Origin: a virus
Length of the DNA: 40,264 bases
Reading direction: 5' to 3' (one strand)
Virus record (IMG/VR): IMGVR_UViG_3300025669_000086
Location: 1 to 40,264 of that record
Positions 9,201-15,396 of the stretch are shown in pieces; position 1 is the first letter of the stretch; every line of letters begins with the position of its first letter. A program made the translations under genes and the position numbers. Under the pieces are notes generated by a model. That model was not told the DNA's origin and searched no databases. It saw only the letters and a list, made by a program, of their open reading frames with translations.

Positions 9201-9703
9201 AGAATCGCTTCCAGGTTCGCTTTGACTCGATGCGTGCTCGGGTCGTAGCCCGTGTCGGCGAAGTCCTTGAGATCGTCGACCGACTGGGTATCGCCGTCCA
9301 GCAAGACGGTGTCGGTTTCCAGATTGTCGGTACCCTTCACCAGCGAGTTGTAGACCTTCGTCGGAACGATATCGTAGGACGGCGAGCGGAAGGGCAACAC
9401 GCCTGTCGCATGACCTACTGCGGTCAGGGTGCCCTCTTCGGTGTTGTTGAAGCTGGCCCCACCCGACGCGGGAAGTTCCAGCTCGTAATAGCCCTGGTCG
9501 GCGTGGGCCCAATCGTAGTCGCCGCCGGTGGTTGGCGTGACGGCCGTCGTGGCGATAGTGCCGTCGGCCTTCTCGACTATCAGGTCGATTTCCATACCGG
9601 CCGCGTTATAGGCGACGGCCTCCTCGCGGGTCTTGAAGTCCGTGTCGTCGATCAACGGACCCACGATAACTTTGATGGCGGTATCTACTGGCTTGAGCGG
9701 CAT
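6269..9703 (-). CDS. large fibre/spike-like protein with beta-helix segment, chimeric
   Basis: A 1144-residue structural protein with at least four parts. The N terminus (about 1-150) is a domain I have seen in other phage virion proteins (KPVDTAIKVIVGPLIDDTD, YYELELPASGG). Residues about 454-680 have the repeated short-strand pattern of a right-handed parallel beta-helix (WYVDGDDGDDTNIGD, GDRITVKAGTYDEAG), as in tail spikes that bind or cut glycans. Next comes a low-complexity Ala/Thr region with a VVPNT tandem repeat. The last 150 or so residues resemble an Ig-like BppU-N type domain (HAAFGPFVFTIVDDDDAAID). The DNA is visibly GC-rich until about 6770 and then drops to the composition of the tail genes, so the C-terminal domain probably belongs to the resident phage and the rest was fused to it. 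Host recognition is inferred. Confidence 0.7.
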   Translation of the reverse strand: MPLKPVDTAIKVIVGPLIDDTDFKTREEAVAYNAAGMEIDLIVEKADGTIATTAVTPTTGGDYDWAHADQGYYELELPASGGASFNNTEEGTLTAVGHATGVLPFRSPSYDIVPTKVYNSLVKGTDNLETDTVLLDGDTQSVDDLKDFADTGYDPSTHRVKANLEAILGHLLTQTGTQVADGFQNFFDQASAAFSVATALADFKATGFAVASDVTTAHSTTDGLIGTPIALDGGAATLGAMLTKMADDNGGATFDAGTDSLSELTTAVVAGIPSSEHADAEPGGGSVVTGTNTANDSDSTWLDNGTYWQVAAAAAVGGFGLNVTQVFTLGTDLKANIIRVNAKENLGGVVHVWAYNYLTTSWDQLSDTDTAIKGTSDDDYSYTVFPEHQQASDGETQIRFTSTATTTNNYLYLDQVLISVVAINELTAAEIATAVWVNEYGHDVAHHMPKYTGQIWYVDGDDGDDTNIGDYVHGAFATIGAAITAASAGDRITVKAGTYDEAGFELPTGKDALELRCEPGTTLTDSGSSTQTLLVTGNKCVVSGLTVTEAGQIGVKVTGSSVTLEDIIAGPACTTAFDIDGVGCLMRRNFAALPTVAGFDFGGGQIKAYECETIGNAATTGFLVSAGDLGIIKWCNSNGHTTAGWQVDVGVDDVMIVSCSSGPSDGAAVDNGTNISWRDFKDDTNSATINAACDTALSDWGKTGFSLASTGMDTVVLPADIVTASSIKTGAFTADAFAANALVAATFAASSLDDKGNWNTVVPNTVVPNTVVPDAAGVVATALGTLETHGDSAWATATGFATAGDSMTLTSGERTTLAGVIWNTLTSGFTTAGSIGKWIIDKLDATITSRHASGAAVAKSPATLDWSADVSNKPTIGTSTLDASGVRAAVGLASANLDTQLSGLLGYVDCLPATLNGSTLTALPDVTTDAASRTASKADVSVILAVANKLDTTMVLDGAVYDFTTAALAAAPSGSGGDATEAKQNEIIVDLADMKGSGFVKDTHSLPQCLTTTISSATTTFTPVSVTVSAGAITDNTITQYQHAAFGPFVFTIVDDDDAAIDLSSSDLTFCVYNADDSTTVLWSVNSDDGDISVGGASSNQVTVSGDDTNTATSGIFRYVLWDTTNDYVRARGVLTISNEADNG
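7386..7430. repeat. 15-bp tandem repeat, three copies
   Basis: The plus-strand unit ggaactacagtattg occurs three times with single-base differences and encodes the in-frame peptide repeat NTVVP on the minus strand, inside the large fibre gene. Such repeats can expand or contract in frame. Confidence 0.85.
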
Positions 9704-9706
9704 GTG

Positions 9707-11047
9707 TCAAGTTCCCAGCATAGTGTGATGATAGTAGAAGAAAGGATTGCCCGACGGAGCACTACCTTCAGTGATTTCCAGGTACGGGTCTTTATCGGTG
9801 CCTGTTTGGTCGGCGTAGTAGCCATCCGAGCCTGTCGATACGATCACGCCAGGGTCGGAATCCAGATAGTCATACGTTCTGTCCCGACAGCAAATCTTGG
9901 TGGTGCCAGTTGTGTTGACATCATTCACGCCCGTGGAGTTGAACGAAATGCTGTTGTAGCCACTGGTGGACCAACTGCTTTTATATCCGTATTCGCTACC
10001 TGAAAAAGCATCGTAATCACCGACGGCAAGCGTACTGGATTGGGTGCCCTTCTGAGCACTTATCACCAAGCCACCCAGCGCATAACCGTAAATCTTTAGA
10101 TCGATACTCGAAGGGCTGGTTGCTCCCGAAGTGTCGAAGTAAAAGAACGACCGTATTAGTATGGATTCATACACCGCCGGCGGCTGCCTGATTTGTGCGA
10201 CGTATTCAACCACGGCGCTATCATCAACCCTAGTGCCCGAGCCAGCGTCATGTATCGTGTCCCAATCTTCTACCGCTGATCGTCTGACCCGTCCATCGGC
10301 CGTGCTACTGTAGTAGGTATCTGCATCGACATGGTATTCAGCAGGCAGCTTCGCTTTCCCAAACGCCTCGGTCGATACCTTCGTGTAGATGTATGTGCCG
10401 TCGCCGTTATCCGCCAGGTGGTGCTCGACCAGTTCGCCGTCGATCGTGAGTGGCTGAAAGTTCGTGCCGCATAAGCACGGCTTGCGAATGCGAAAGCGGA
10501 ACTCCTTGTCCTTGCCGAAAAACCAGAACTCGCCAAACCGCTTCACGACCGTCAACCCCTTGACGTGCAGCGTGTAGCGAATCTCGAAGCTGGTAATCGG
10601 CCGGTCGACCCGAATTAACTGCCGGGTCCGCTGGCGTGTCGAGCGAACCAGGACGCTACCCAGCCTGGTCGTCAGGTTGTCGGCCTTCTCGTTCTTGCTC
10701 AGGTCGGTTGTTTGGTCCACTCCGCCAAACTTCACCGCGTCGAGGCTGAACTCAAGTTGCTCGGTGCCCAGGGCCTGGTTCACGTCGGGCCGAAAGGCCA
10801 AGAACTTGGCATGATTTCCATCGTCGCGATGTCCGACCGACACAACATGCCGGTCTCGCACATGGTGTTTGCCGACCTTCCCGTTTTGCTTCTCGCGGAT
10901 TGCCAGGTCAATCGGCCGCAGTCCACCCTTTTCGTCCTGGTAGAAGTGCGGGCAGTTGTTCGAGTAGCAAATACACTTCCGCGAGCCGTCATCGAACTCA
11001 ACGAGTTCCTGACAGCGTCGTGTTGGGTAGCGGCGGAGTTCCTGCAT
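9707..11047 (-). CDS. putative virion adhesin/fibre protein
   Basis: A 446-residue protein with no membrane segment. The first 50 residues carry a Cys-containing segment (RKCICYSNNCPHFYQD). The middle is beta-rich (PITSFEIRYTLHVKGLTVV). The last 170 residues are Ser/Thr/Tyr/Gly-rich and end in GYYADQTGTDKDPYLEITEG, a pattern typical of beta-jelly-roll domains at the C terminus of secreted or virion carbohydrate-binding proteins. It lies 3 nt upstream of the large fibre gene within the GC-rich cassette. Adsorption apparatus is the best guess; the family is not recognised. Confidence 0.55.
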   Translation of the reverse strand: MQELRRYPTRRCQELVEFDDGSRKCICYSNNCPHFYQDEKGGLRPIDLAIREKQNGKVGKHHVRDRHVVSVGHRDDGNHAKFLAFRPDVNQALGTEQLEFSLDAVKFGGVDQTTDLSKNEKADNLTTRLGSVLVRSTRQRTRQLIRVDRPITSFEIRYTLHVKGLTVVKRFGEFWFFGKDKEFRFRIRKPCLCGTNFQPLTIDGELVEHHLADNGDGTYIYTKVSTEAFGKAKLPAEYHVDADTYYSSTADGRVRRSAVEDWDTIHDAGSGTRVDDSAVVEYVAQIRQPPAVYESILIRSFFYFDTSGATSPSSIDLKIYGYALGGLVISAQKGTQSSTLAVGDYDAFSGSEYGYKSSWSTSGYNSISFNSTGVNDVNTTGTTKICCRDRTYDYLDSDPGVIVSTGSDGYYADQTGTDKDPYLEITEGSAPSGNPFFYYHHTMLGT

Positions 11048-11072
11048 CCGTATTCAGCCTTTCGTTCGGCCG

Positions 11073-11384
11073 TTATGCCGGGAAGCACTTGAGTTGCTTG
11101 TTGCATGAGCCGTCCAGCTTCGCACCGTTCGGCAACAGTCGATTGTCCGCGTTGACTCTCACCAGCGTCATGTCCTTGACATCCGGCGGGAACAGCGGTG
11201 CATGGGGCTCGTTCTCGCGGTAGAACATGCAATTCTTGAGCGTGCGACCGTCGAACAGCTTGGCAGGCCAATCGCTGAAATCGAAGGACGAGAAGTCGCG
11301 GGGATTTGCCATGCCAGGCAAGACCGTACTGTCCGACGGGTCTTCCATTATCGCGACGATGGCGAGTTGTTCTTTTTCAGTCAC
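11073..11384 (-). CDS. hypothetical protein, GTG start
   Basis: A 103-residue acidic protein. The start is GTG at 11384, supported by GGAGG 7 nt upstream. No domain is recognised. Pro, Asp and Phe are frequent and there are two Cys near the C terminus. It lies between the small membrane protein and the adhesin-like gene in the GC-rich cassette and is probably co-transcribed with them. Confidence 0.6.
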   Translation of the reverse strand: MTEKEQLAIVAIMEDPSDSTVLPGMANPRDFSSFDFSDWPAKLFDGRTLKNCMFYRENEPHAPLFPPDVKDMTLVRVNADNRLLPNGAKLDGSCNKQLKCFPA

Positions 11385-11405
11385 GCGGTACCTCCGCTTT
11401 GATTT

Positions 11406-11546
11406 TCATCGCACCGCCCTCAGCAACAGAGCCAAGCCGAGTAGGGCCAGCAGGATGTAGTCGCTGGCACCGATCTCAGAACCGGTGCCGTTACTCCTTC
11501 TGCACATGGCAGATGAGCTAGTCGGGAAGTAGTCAATCACGTTCAT
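11406..11546 (-). CDS. small single-pass membrane protein (candidate)
   Basis: A 46-codon frame starting MNVIDYFPTSSSAM and ending in the hydrophobic helix DYILLALLGLALLLRAVR. Its ATG overlaps the last codons of the upstream 97-residue gene by 14 nt, which suggests translational coupling, although no strong Shine-Dalgarno is visible. A short protein with one C-terminal membrane helix next to another membrane protein and a cell-wall-type amidase suggests a holin or holin accessory. This is inference. Confidence 0.4.
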   Translation of the reverse strand: MNVIDYFPTSSSAMCRRSNGTGSEIGASDYILLALLGLALLLRAVR

Positions 11547-11826
11547 TGATCTTGTCCAGCTTCTTCTCAATGCGTTGGATACCCTCGCGAACGAAACTGA
11601 ATGAGGTCTGCATTTCAGTCTTATTTTTTCCCGCTGCCCTCTCGGCCTTCCATGCTTCCGCCTTGGCTTCCCCTGCCTTACTGCTTGCCTCTTTTGCAGT
11701 CGTAAATGCAAGGCAAATAACCGTGGCAAATATTGCGAGAATTGCCGTCATACCTTTCAGTGCCCACCAAAGCCTAGACCTCCGGTCGCTGCACTTGCTA
11801 TCTGTTATATCTTTTGGAGCAGGCAT
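11533..11826 (-). CDS. membrane-anchored coiled-coil protein (holin/spanin-like candidate)
   Basis: A 97-residue protein. A short basic N terminus (KCSDRRSRLWWALKG) is followed by one membrane helix (MTAILAIFATVICLAF, residues about 26-41), then an Ala/Lys/Glu-rich coiled coil (EASSKAGEAKAEAWKAER) and a second amphipathic helix to the C terminus. This topology occurs in spanin inner-membrane subunits and in some small holins. It starts 6 nt after the protease stop. The lysis role is inferred from topology and neighbours. Confidence 0.6.
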   Translation of the reverse strand: MPAPKDITDSKCSDRRSRLWWALKGMTAILAIFATVICLAFTTAKEASSKAGEAKAEAWKAERAAGKNKTEMQTSFSFVREGIQRIEKKLDKINERD

Positions 11827-11832
11827 AGTAGA

Positions 11833-13266
11833 TTACTTCCTGGTGGTTTTGGCGGATAACAGCATCGACTTAATATCGGCTAACTCTTCCCTCCAACCGT
11901 GGTCAGGGTCGGCGTGGGTTTCGATTCGCGAGCCGATCTTGGCGGCAATTCGGTCGTCCATCTCGTTGCGAGTACGAGCGGCCAGCTTCTCGATAAAGAG
12001 CGGATCACCCGTCTTGATCTTGTCAAGGATGTCCTTGCGAATCAACCAGACCAAGACGGCCAACACCACGCCCGCGATGCCGAGACCTTGCCAGCCCACC
12101 TTGTCGGTCAGCTTGGCGGCAATCTTCGCAGTCACAGTGGATTCGAGGCGGGCCTTGACTTTGGCCAGTAAGCCGTCGGGTGCCTCTTCGTCGAGTGCCG
12201 CGTCGACCGTCGCTTTTGCATCGGCCGCGCCCGCCACTGCTTTGGTGGCAGCACCCACGGCGGTACTTGCATCAGCCCCGGCCTTCGCTGTGGTTTGCTC
12301 CAGCATCTTCAGTGCGGCCTGAAGCTCGGGCCATTGCTCGGCGAGTTGCCGGGCTTTGTTGGCTGTTATTTCGAGCGGATCGAATCGGGCCGTGTTAGCG
12401 TCGATCAATTGGAGTTGCTCACCCTGTTGGCTTTCCAGGTTGCCGAGTCGCTCATTCACACCGGAGAGGTCAACAGGCGGCTGTTGCGGCAAGGGCGGTT
12501 GCTCAACGGGCACAACGGGCCGGTTGGCCTCCAGCTTGTTCTTGTCCTTCTTCGCCGCCAAGTCCGCATTCCACGGAAAGACGTAGCGGTTTTCCATGGC
12601 GAACGCACAGATGCGGCCGTTGAAAATGCCCTGCGTGCTCTTGCCATCAGTGGTTGCAAGCACGCCAACTAACTCACCCTGAGCGTTCAGGATCGGTCCG
12701 CCGGAATCGCCCTGTCGGGAGCCTCCGGTAACGGAGAGCACTTCGGCCCTACCATTACTGTTACCACTCCAACTGCGGTAGCCAATCACGGAACCAGAAA
12801 TCTCCGTGTACTGCCCTGTCTTGCCATAACCCGCATGAGTCACCCGGTCACCACGCTTGGCATAGTCAGTCGCCATCGTGGCAATGTCTTCGGTCGGTCG
12901 CGGAGTCAACTTAATAAACGCGAGGTCGTGTTGACAGTTCTTCGCAATCACACTGCCAGCGTAACTTCGACCGCCAGGGAATCGGACCGACAGTCGACCA
13001 GCGCCCACGTCGAGTAGGTGAGCACAAGTCAGCACAACGCCATAATCACGCCCCTTGCAGACCAGGGTGCCGCTGCCAATGCTGGCCGTCCGGCCCACCT
13101 GGTTACTGATCCGGCAAACGAACGGCCGTGCCCGCATTTGCTGCTGTCCATGCCATTGCGGAGCCTGTTGGTTCGGACACACACCGCCGGGGCAAGCGCT
13201 CTCAGCCACCCCCGCCATACACATCGCCAGCAAGCAGCCAGCCACTACCGCTAGTAAGCGTTTCAT
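11833..13266 (-). CDS. secreted, membrane-anchored trypsin-like serine protease
   Basis: A 477-residue protein. Residues 1-23 are a signal peptide (MKRLLAVVAGCLLAMCMAG, cleavage near AES/A), followed by a Cys-Pro-rich start of the mature chain (CPGGVCPNQ). The trypsin-fold domain spans about 45-235 with the triad visible: His in LTCAHLLD, Asp in CQHDLAFIKL, Ser in RQGDSGGPI. A Pro-rich linker (VEQPPLPQQPPVD) leads to a long Ala-rich helical region, then a membrane helix (GLGIAGVVLAVLVWLI, about residue 393) and a charged tail. The start overlaps the stop of the upstream amidase gene (ATGA). A secreted trypsin-like protease is unusual in a phage virion region; it may act on envelope proteins during lysis or entry, or be a host gene acquired with the cassette. 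Confidence 0.85.
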   Translation of the reverse strand: MKRLLAVVAGCLLAMCMAGVAESACPGGVCPNQQAPQWHGQQQMRARPFVCRISNQVGRTASIGSGTLVCKGRDYGVVLTCAHLLDVGAGRLSVRFPGGRSYAGSVIAKNCQHDLAFIKLTPRPTEDIATMATDYAKRGDRVTHAGYGKTGQYTEISGSVIGYRSWSGNSNGRAEVLSVTGGSRQGDSGGPILNAQGELVGVLATTDGKSTQGIFNGRICAFAMENRYVFPWNADLAAKKDKNKLEANRPVVPVEQPPLPQQPPVDLSGVNERLGNLESQQGEQLQLIDANTARFDPLEITANKARQLAEQWPELQAALKMLEQTTAKAGADASTAVGAATKAVAGAADAKATVDAALDEEAPDGLLAKVKARLESTVTAKIAAKLTDKVGWQGLGIAGVVLAVLVWLIRKDILDKIKTGDPLFIEKLAARTRNEMDDRIAAKIGSRIETHADPDHGWREELADIKSMLLSAKTTRK

Positions 13267-13862
13267 CGCCCTGCCTCCGGTAATCGATTCCAGTAAAGTG
13301 TAAACAGGTATTCAGCAAATGTTGGGTCGGCTAAGTGCCCCGGCTCGGTTGCGATGTCAGCCGCGTTCGGGCGAGGGTCACGGCCACCGGCCCAACATGC
13401 ATGCGACACGGCCTGGCTGCAAAATGGAGCCGAACCGTTGAGGGAATCGTCGGTGAGCGGTGGGAGAAATCGCGACGTGATCCAGGTGTGCCTCAGCGCG
13501 GAAATGAACAGATTTCCCCAGCCGTACTTGCGGCCGACCACCTTGAGCATTTCGGCAACGGCCTTCTCGGTGTCGTAGGGCTGGCGTGGCCGGAACACGT
13601 CCCACTGACCGGGCCAACCACGCACAACCTTTTCGAGCGGCACCTCACACCCACCTCGCCACTGGCGCGTATGCACCAGGTTAAGCTCGTCACCGCGCCA
13701 TGCGGCCATGCCCGCGTGGACGTAATCACTGCCGCCGATTCGCGCGATAAGCAGGTTTGACGGCTTGGTCCATTGTTGCCGGTCGATCCGCCACAGTATG
13801 GGGTCGCCATCGTGAATCAGCGGGCGAGCATCGGTGTACAGTTGTGGATTAAAATAATCCAA
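13263..13862 (-). CDS. YiiX-like permuted papain-fold cysteine amidase/peptidase
   Basis: A 199-residue protein. Its motifs match the circularly permuted NlpC/P60 (YaeF/YiiX) group: GDPILWR near residue 20, the catalytic-type His in YVHAGMAAW near residue 50, and the Cys in APFCSQAVSHACWAGG near residue 150. Such enzymes cleave peptide or acyl bonds in cell-wall or lipid substrates. There is no signal peptide. The start appears to be TTG at 13862; no ATG lies near the N terminus and the upstream Shine-Dalgarno is weak. It is the first gene of the GC-rich cassette and overlaps the protease start by 4 nt. Endolysin-like activity is inferred. Confidence 0.7.
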   Translation of the reverse strand: MDYFNPQLYTDARPLIHDGDPILWRIDRQQWTKPSNLLIARIGGSDYVHAGMAAWRGDELNLVHTRQWRGGCEVPLEKVVRGWPGQWDVFRPRQPYDTEKAVAEMLKVVGRKYGWGNLFISALRHTWITSRFLPPLTDDSLNGSAPFCSQAVSHACWAGGRDPRPNAADIATEPGHLADPTFAEYLFTLYWNRLPEAGR

Positions 13863-13883
13863 TAGTCTCTACTCAGTTTGAGG

Positions 13884-14258
13884 TTAAGACGTGCTAGGCA
13901 ACTCAGTTCCCAACTTCATTAGTTGGACACTTTTTCGCGTTGCTCTATTCATCACGTCAGGAATCGATTTGTACCTGAAGACGTAATACCTAGTGGGATT
14001 CGTTAGTGCGTTGTACGCGCGTTGCGTACCTAACCAAAAGACGCTTCCCAAGGGGACTACCCTATCCACCACAGCAATTGCGTTTACTGTGCGAGTGTTT
14101 CCTTGAGCATCAATAACTTCCGTTTGCTTGTACTCCCACCTCACGTTGATTTCTATTGGGCTAGAAGAAATCTTCGGCTCTCCATAGTTGTCAAACTCTC
14201 CAGAGGCAGCCCAATACATAGCCTTCTGATGCAGGTCTCTTTCTTCCATGCCTGACAT
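13884..14258 (-). CDS. head-tail joining protein (stopper-like)
   Basis: A 124-residue protein with a beta-rich pattern (INVRWEYKQTEVID, RYYVFRYKSIPDVM) that fits head-completion/stopper proteins. It ends the four-gene connector run after the capsid. Its start shares a base with the stop of the previous gene. The base composition returns here to the value of the head genes, in contrast to the adjacent cassette. Confidence 0.6.
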   Translation of the reverse strand: MSGMEERDLHQKAMYWAASGEFDNYGEPKISSSPIEINVRWEYKQTEVIDAQGNTRTVNAIAVVDRVVPLGSVFWLGTQRAYNALTNPTRYYVFRYKSIPDVMNRATRKSVQLMKLGTELPSTS

Positions 14259-14521
14259 TAGTCACGGTCCTCTTGCGTGGGGATCAATCCCTCAGGCGTA
14301 TCCAAATTCTCTGGAGGCTGTGGCTTGACATTTTCCGTTTCCAACCTACGAATATGAAACTGGTGTGTAACCTTTGCATATCCACGATGTGGAATCACTA
14401 TTTCCATATCCATAGTCAATCCGGTGTGGGGTATCCCAAACCTCTTACACAGCGCCCTGAACTCCTTGGAGTCGTAGAACTCCAGGCCGTCAACTAGCAT
14501 TGGGTACTGTTGTTTAATCAT
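14258..14521 (-). CDS. conserved hypothetical protein in connector cluster
   Basis: An 87-residue protein starting MIKQQYPMLVDGLEFYDS. It contains ALCKRFGIPHTGLTMDMEIV, a beta-strand segment and a Pro-rich acidic tail. Both ends overlap the neighbouring genes by one base, indicating tight translational coupling with connector proteins. The family is not recognised; a role in the neck is inferred from position. Confidence 0.6.
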   Translation of the reverse strand: MIKQQYPMLVDGLEFYDSKEFRALCKRFGIPHTGLTMDMEIVIPHRGYAKVTHQFHIRRLETENVKPQPPENLDTPEGLIPTQEDRD

Positions 14522-14937
14522 TAGTCACGGTCCACATAATCGGTTTGTGAACTAGGAGGCAATCCCAACCAATCGAGTCCCACATTCACTATTCCGTTGT
14601 TGAGCTTGCGAAGGTATCCCGTCAAATCCAACATCATCGCCGTTCGTCCCCAATCGTTTGCGTCAAAACAACCCTTACCACTCTCACCTACTTGGAAACT
14701 TGCGGAGGCGTCTCCAGTTTTCTTCTCCTTGTATTGCTGACAACGGATAGCGTAGAAGTATGCTGCCAAGTATGTTTCCAAATGCCGCAACATACCAACA
14801 GTCATTACACCATTAGTGTCGTTTGTTGCTACCTTATCGACCAACTCATTAGCTACGTCGATCATAGGAGAAACGGATACGTTGGAGTCTACCTCAATAA
14901 TTCCCCCAACGGTTGTGGCAGTGGTACGAATTGCCAT
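14521..14937 (-). CDS. head-tail connector / adaptor protein
   Basis: A 138-residue mostly helical protein. The segment RHLETYLAAYFYAIRCQQYK followed by KTGDASASFQVG and AMMLDLTGYL resembles the HK97 gp6-type adaptors that dock on the portal. It lies two genes after the capsid gene, as expected. The one-base overlaps at both ends keep it coupled to its neighbours. Confidence 0.7.
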   Translation of the reverse strand: MAIRTTATTVGGIIEVDSNVSVSPMIDVANELVDKVATNDTNGVMTVGMLRHLETYLAAYFYAIRCQQYKEKKTGDASASFQVGESGKGCFDANDWGRTAMMLDLTGYLRKLNNGIVNVGLDWLGLPPSSQTDYVDRD

Positions 14938-15299
14938 CAGCTTAACACTCCCCGTATGAGGCTGATAATCTCATTCTTCTTTGTGGCATCCCTAAGATCA
15001 ATTTCCTCTTCAGCTGCCAAGCTTCTCAACTCTGCTACAGTCATAGCTTCCCAACCCCCTGAAGGATTGGTCTTTGCCGTTTTTTCTCCAGGAAGAGAAG
15101 GTTCAACAATAGGCTCCTCCACTTCCTTATATCTTGGGTTCATCCCAGGATAGTTCAATAACCCAAGGTCTCTTGTTGTTTGGATTACATCCCCTGGCTC
15201 ATAGATTCGGGGGCCACCGTTGGCGTCTAGTCCTTCGCTATGGACTCCGCTCAACAGCTCGAAGAAGAAGGTCTTTTCAGACTTCGTTTGTGTTTCCAT
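14937..15299 (-). CDS. hypothetical protein with C-terminal HeH/SAP-like helix pair
   Basis: A 120-residue protein. The first half is polar and Pro-rich. The last 40 residues (MTVAELRSLAAEEEIDLRDA, then KKNEIISLIRG) match the HeH/SAP/Rho-N-like two-helix motif often found at the end of phage head-tail proteins. It is placed directly after the capsid gene. Function is unknown; the motif suggests binding to nucleic acid or to another protein. Confidence 0.65.
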   Translation of the reverse strand: METQTKSEKTFFFELLSGVHSEGLDANGGPRIYEPGDVIQTTRDLGLLNYPGMNPRYKEVEEPIVEPSLPGEKTAKTNPSGGWEAMTVAELRSLAAEEEIDLRDATKKNEIISLIRGVLS

Positions 15300-15322
15300 G
15301 ATTCGCTCCTAAAATTCCCCAG

Positions 15323-15328
15323 ATTATA
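15323..15328 (-). promoter_or_regulatory. possible -10 box (TATAAT)
   Basis: The minus strand reads CACTATAATCTGG, 24 nt upstream of the 120-residue gene. No TTGACA-like -35 is seen at 16-18 nt. One of several TATAAT boxes in short intergenic spaces of this phage. Confidence 0.35.
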
Positions 15329-15330
15329 GT

Positions 15331-15372
15331 GACTCTCGACAGCCTCCCTGGGGAAAGAGACTGCCGAGAGTC
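15331..15372 (-). other. 12-bp stem hairpin between capsid and downstream gene
   Basis: On the minus-strand RNA, GACTCTCGGCAG pairs with CTGTCGAGAGTC over 12 positions (one G-U) around an 18-nt loop. No U-run follows, so it is not a typical rho-independent terminator. It could stabilise the 3' end of the capsid mRNA. Confidence 0.6.
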
Positions 15373-15396
15373 TAAGCCCAAACCCACACACAAACG

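Noticed and set aside
9170-10003. Plus-strand 277-codon frame
   Set aside because: Antisense to the conserved N terminus of the fibre protein and to the end of the adhesin gene; Val/Arg/Gly-rich shadow with no ribosome-binding site.
11547-11729. N-terminal extension of the 46-residue membrane protein to 107 residues
   Set aside because: This stretch overlaps the 97-residue gene in another frame and encodes an Arg-rich shadow; only the part after ATG 11546 is retained.
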